Source: CAZNLS01 sp964573895
Lineage (GTDB): Bacteria > Acidobacteriota > Aminicenantia > UBA2199
Length of the DNA: 25,481 nt
Reading direction: 5' to 3'
Assembly: GCA_964573895.1 (NCBI GenBank)
Contig: CAZNLS010000030.1
Location: 1-25,481 of the forward strand
In this document: in pieces, positions 24,012 through 25,481 of the stretch
Layout: every line of letters begins with the position of its first letter
How positions within the stretch are numbered: the stretch's first letter is position 1
Made by a program: the position numbers and the translations under genes
Notes under the pieces: model-generated
The model's database searches: none
Told to the model about the DNA's origin: nothing
Seen by the model: only the letters and a program-made list of their open reading frames with translations

Positions 24012-25481
24012 ATGAAAACTAAAAGAGTTCAATTATCGGGTTTCTTTTTCCTGCTTCTAATAGTGATGGCAGCCTCACTTTTTTCCGACGGCTTTATTAT
24101 TGTCAGACCTCACCCGTTACCGCATCCCGGGTCACATTATAATCACTTCTCATTGGCAGTGAGATATCACAGGGTAAATGTATCGATTGATGATAATATT
24201 GCAGTTACAAAAATCGATCAGGTATTCTTCAACCCGACCCGCAGAAGGCTTGAAGGCTACTATATGTTTCCGATACCGAATGGAGCGGTGATTCGTAATT
24301 TTTCCATGTATATTAACGGGAAGGAGACACCGGCTGAACTACTGGATTCAGCCAAAGCCCGCAGGATATATGAAAATATTGTGAGAAAAATGAGGGATCC
24401 TGCTCTGCTTGAATATGCAGGGAAGAGAATGTTCAGATTGAGGATATTTCCCATTGAGCCCCGTTCAGAGAAGAGGGTGAAGATCTCATATTCACAAATT
24501 CTGAGAAGAGATGGCCGAACAATTGAATACACCTATCCATTGAATACGGAGAAATTTTCATCAGCTCCGGTTCGGGAAGTTTCTATTTATACGGAGATAA
24601 GAAGCAGTGCTTCTATCGGAAATATTTATTGCCCTTCTCATAAGACAGAGATTGTCAGGAAGTCAGGCAGAAGAGCACTTGTAACCTATGAAGAGTCAAA
24701 TTCGAAGCCGGACAGGGATTTCAGGTTATATTTCGATTCAGGGAAAAAAGATATCTACTTCTCTTTAAAAACTTTTAAAAAAAGAAAAGGAGATGGATTT
24801 TTCCTGATGAATATAACTCCTTCAATGAGTTCAAAAAAGAGTACGATCCTTCCGAAAAATGTTATTTTCGTACTCGATGTTTCCGGAAGTATGGCAGGTA
24901 AAAAACTTGAGCAGGCAAAAAAAGCCCTTAAATTTTGTGTCAACAGTTTAAGAAAAAAAGACAGGTTCAACATTATCCGTTTTTCAACCGAAGCCGAATC
25001 ACTGTTTGAGGGCCTGAGAAGGTTTGATTTAAAAAGCAGAGAAAAGGCAATATCTTTTATTGAAGATTTAAGAGCAATTGGCGGAACAAATATAGAAGAA
25101 GCCCTGGAGAAAGCAGTAAAAAATGAAAGGATTTCTGCAAGCAACAGTACGATCATTTTTATTACTGACGGAAAACCCACTATCGGTTTAACATCGGAAA
25201 CCGGATTGCTTTCTAAAATAAAAAAGATCAACTCTGCCGGATTGAAAATATTTACTTTCGGTGTAGGAAATGACATTAATACTCATCTGCTTGATAAAAT
25301 TACAACTTTAACAGGAGCATACAGAACCTATATATCTCCCGATGAGGATATAGAAATAAAAATATCAAATTTCTATACAAAAATAGAGTCACCGGTTCTA
25401 ATTTCTCCCGGAATTAAGATTCGGGGCAGAGCAAGAATCAGGATGATCTATCCAAAAAGACTCCCCGATCTTTTTAAGGGG
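24012..25481 (+). CDS. VIT and VWA domain protein (partial, C-terminus outside window)
   Basis: The first 490 residues are in the window and the frame is open at the right edge. Residues 1-25 are a signal peptide. A VIT domain, as in inter-alpha-trypsin inhibitor heavy chains, covers about 45-165; it includes VFFNPTRRRLEGYYMFPIP and SAKARRIYENIVRKMRDPAL. A VWA domain follows from about 282, with an intact MIDAS: D289-V-S291-G-S293, a conserved Thr in IGGTNIEEAL and the TDGKPT motif. VIT-VWA proteins are usually surface or periplasmic adhesion-like proteins of unknown bacterial role. GGAG precedes the ATG by seven bases. It is the fourth gene of the sigma cassette. The C-terminal end, including any anchor, is not visible. 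Confidence 0.88.
   Translation, partial: MKTKRVQLSGFFFLLLIVMAASLFSDGFIIVRPHPLPHPGSHYNHFSLAVRYHRVNVSIDDNIAVTKIDQVFFNPTRRRLEGYYMFPIPNGAVIRNFSMYINGKETPAELLDSAKARRIYENIVRKMRDPALLEYAGKRMFRLRIFPIEPRSEKRVKISYSQILRRDGRTIEYTYPLNTEKFSSAPVREVSIYTEIRSSASIGNIYCPSHKTEIVRKSGRRALVTYEESNSKPDRDFRLYFDSGKKDIYFSLKTFKKRKGDGFFLMNITPSMSSKKSTILPKNVIFVLDVSGSMAGKKLEQAKKALKFCVNSLRKKDRFNIIRFSTEAESLFEGLRRFDLKSREKAISFIEDLRAIGGTNIEEALEKAVKNERISASNSTIIFITDGKPTIGLTSETGLLSKIKKINSAGLKIFTFGVGNDINTHLLDKITTLTGAYRTYISPDEDIEIKISNFYTKIESPVLISPGIKIRGRARIRMIYPKRLPDLFKG

Overview
The window comes from a Gram-negative bacterium with AT-rich DNA (my impression is under 40% G+C; not computed). It encodes lipoprotein and Sec signal peptides, a predicted outer-membrane barrel, type IV pilus minor pilins with a PilY1-like protein, and a TonB-like domain. 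The taxon cannot be fixed by eye. A protein of the 'acidobacterial VWFA-related' kind, a large S9 peptidase with a lysine-rich insert, and a DUF2378/V4R-like protein point weakly to an Acidobacteriota-like or deltaproteobacterium-like, probably uncultivated lineage.

Layout. Positions 1-3014 (minus strand) hold plsY-gpsA and the N-terminal 471 residues of an FHA-GAF-adenylate cyclase, with overlapping genes read right to left from one promoter. A lone plus-strand gene (3136-3723, small V4R/DUF2378-like protein) abuts a convergent S9-family peptidase (3724-6540). Further minus-strand genes are truA, a possible frameshifted micro-ORF, rpmB, an outer-membrane barrel protein and a VWFA-related secreted protein. 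From 16970 down to 10175 runs a minor-pilin operon on the minus strand: fimT/gspH-like, pilV-like, pilW-like, pilX-like, pilY1-like and a lipoprotein. At 17025-17139 a divergent promoter region separates it from the plus-strand block.

The plus-strand block begins with ftsY, ribD, ribE and ribBA. These cover the riboflavin pathway except lumazine synthase (ribH), which is not in the window. After them comes a cassette of an ECF-like sigma factor, a zinc-finger anti-sigma protein fused to a TonB-like C-terminal domain, a secreted VWA protein with a lysine-rich coiled coil, and a VIT+VWA protein cut off by the window end.

Translation signals are mostly clear Shine-Dalgarno sequences, and many genes overlap stop-to-start. 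Near-consensus sigma-70 promoters with 16-18 bp spacers precede plsY, the S9 gene, rpmB, the barrel gene, the VWFA gene, the pilin operon and ftsY. The ftsY promoter predicts a leaderless transcript. The most system-like part is the sigma/anti-sigma-TonB/VWA/VIT-VWA cassette: I read it as a self-contained cell-envelope signalling module, but that function is inferred. No CRISPR array, insertion sequence, rRNA or tRNA gene was seen. No gene-free stretch exceeds 300 bases; the longest are 9950-10174 and 7385-7556.
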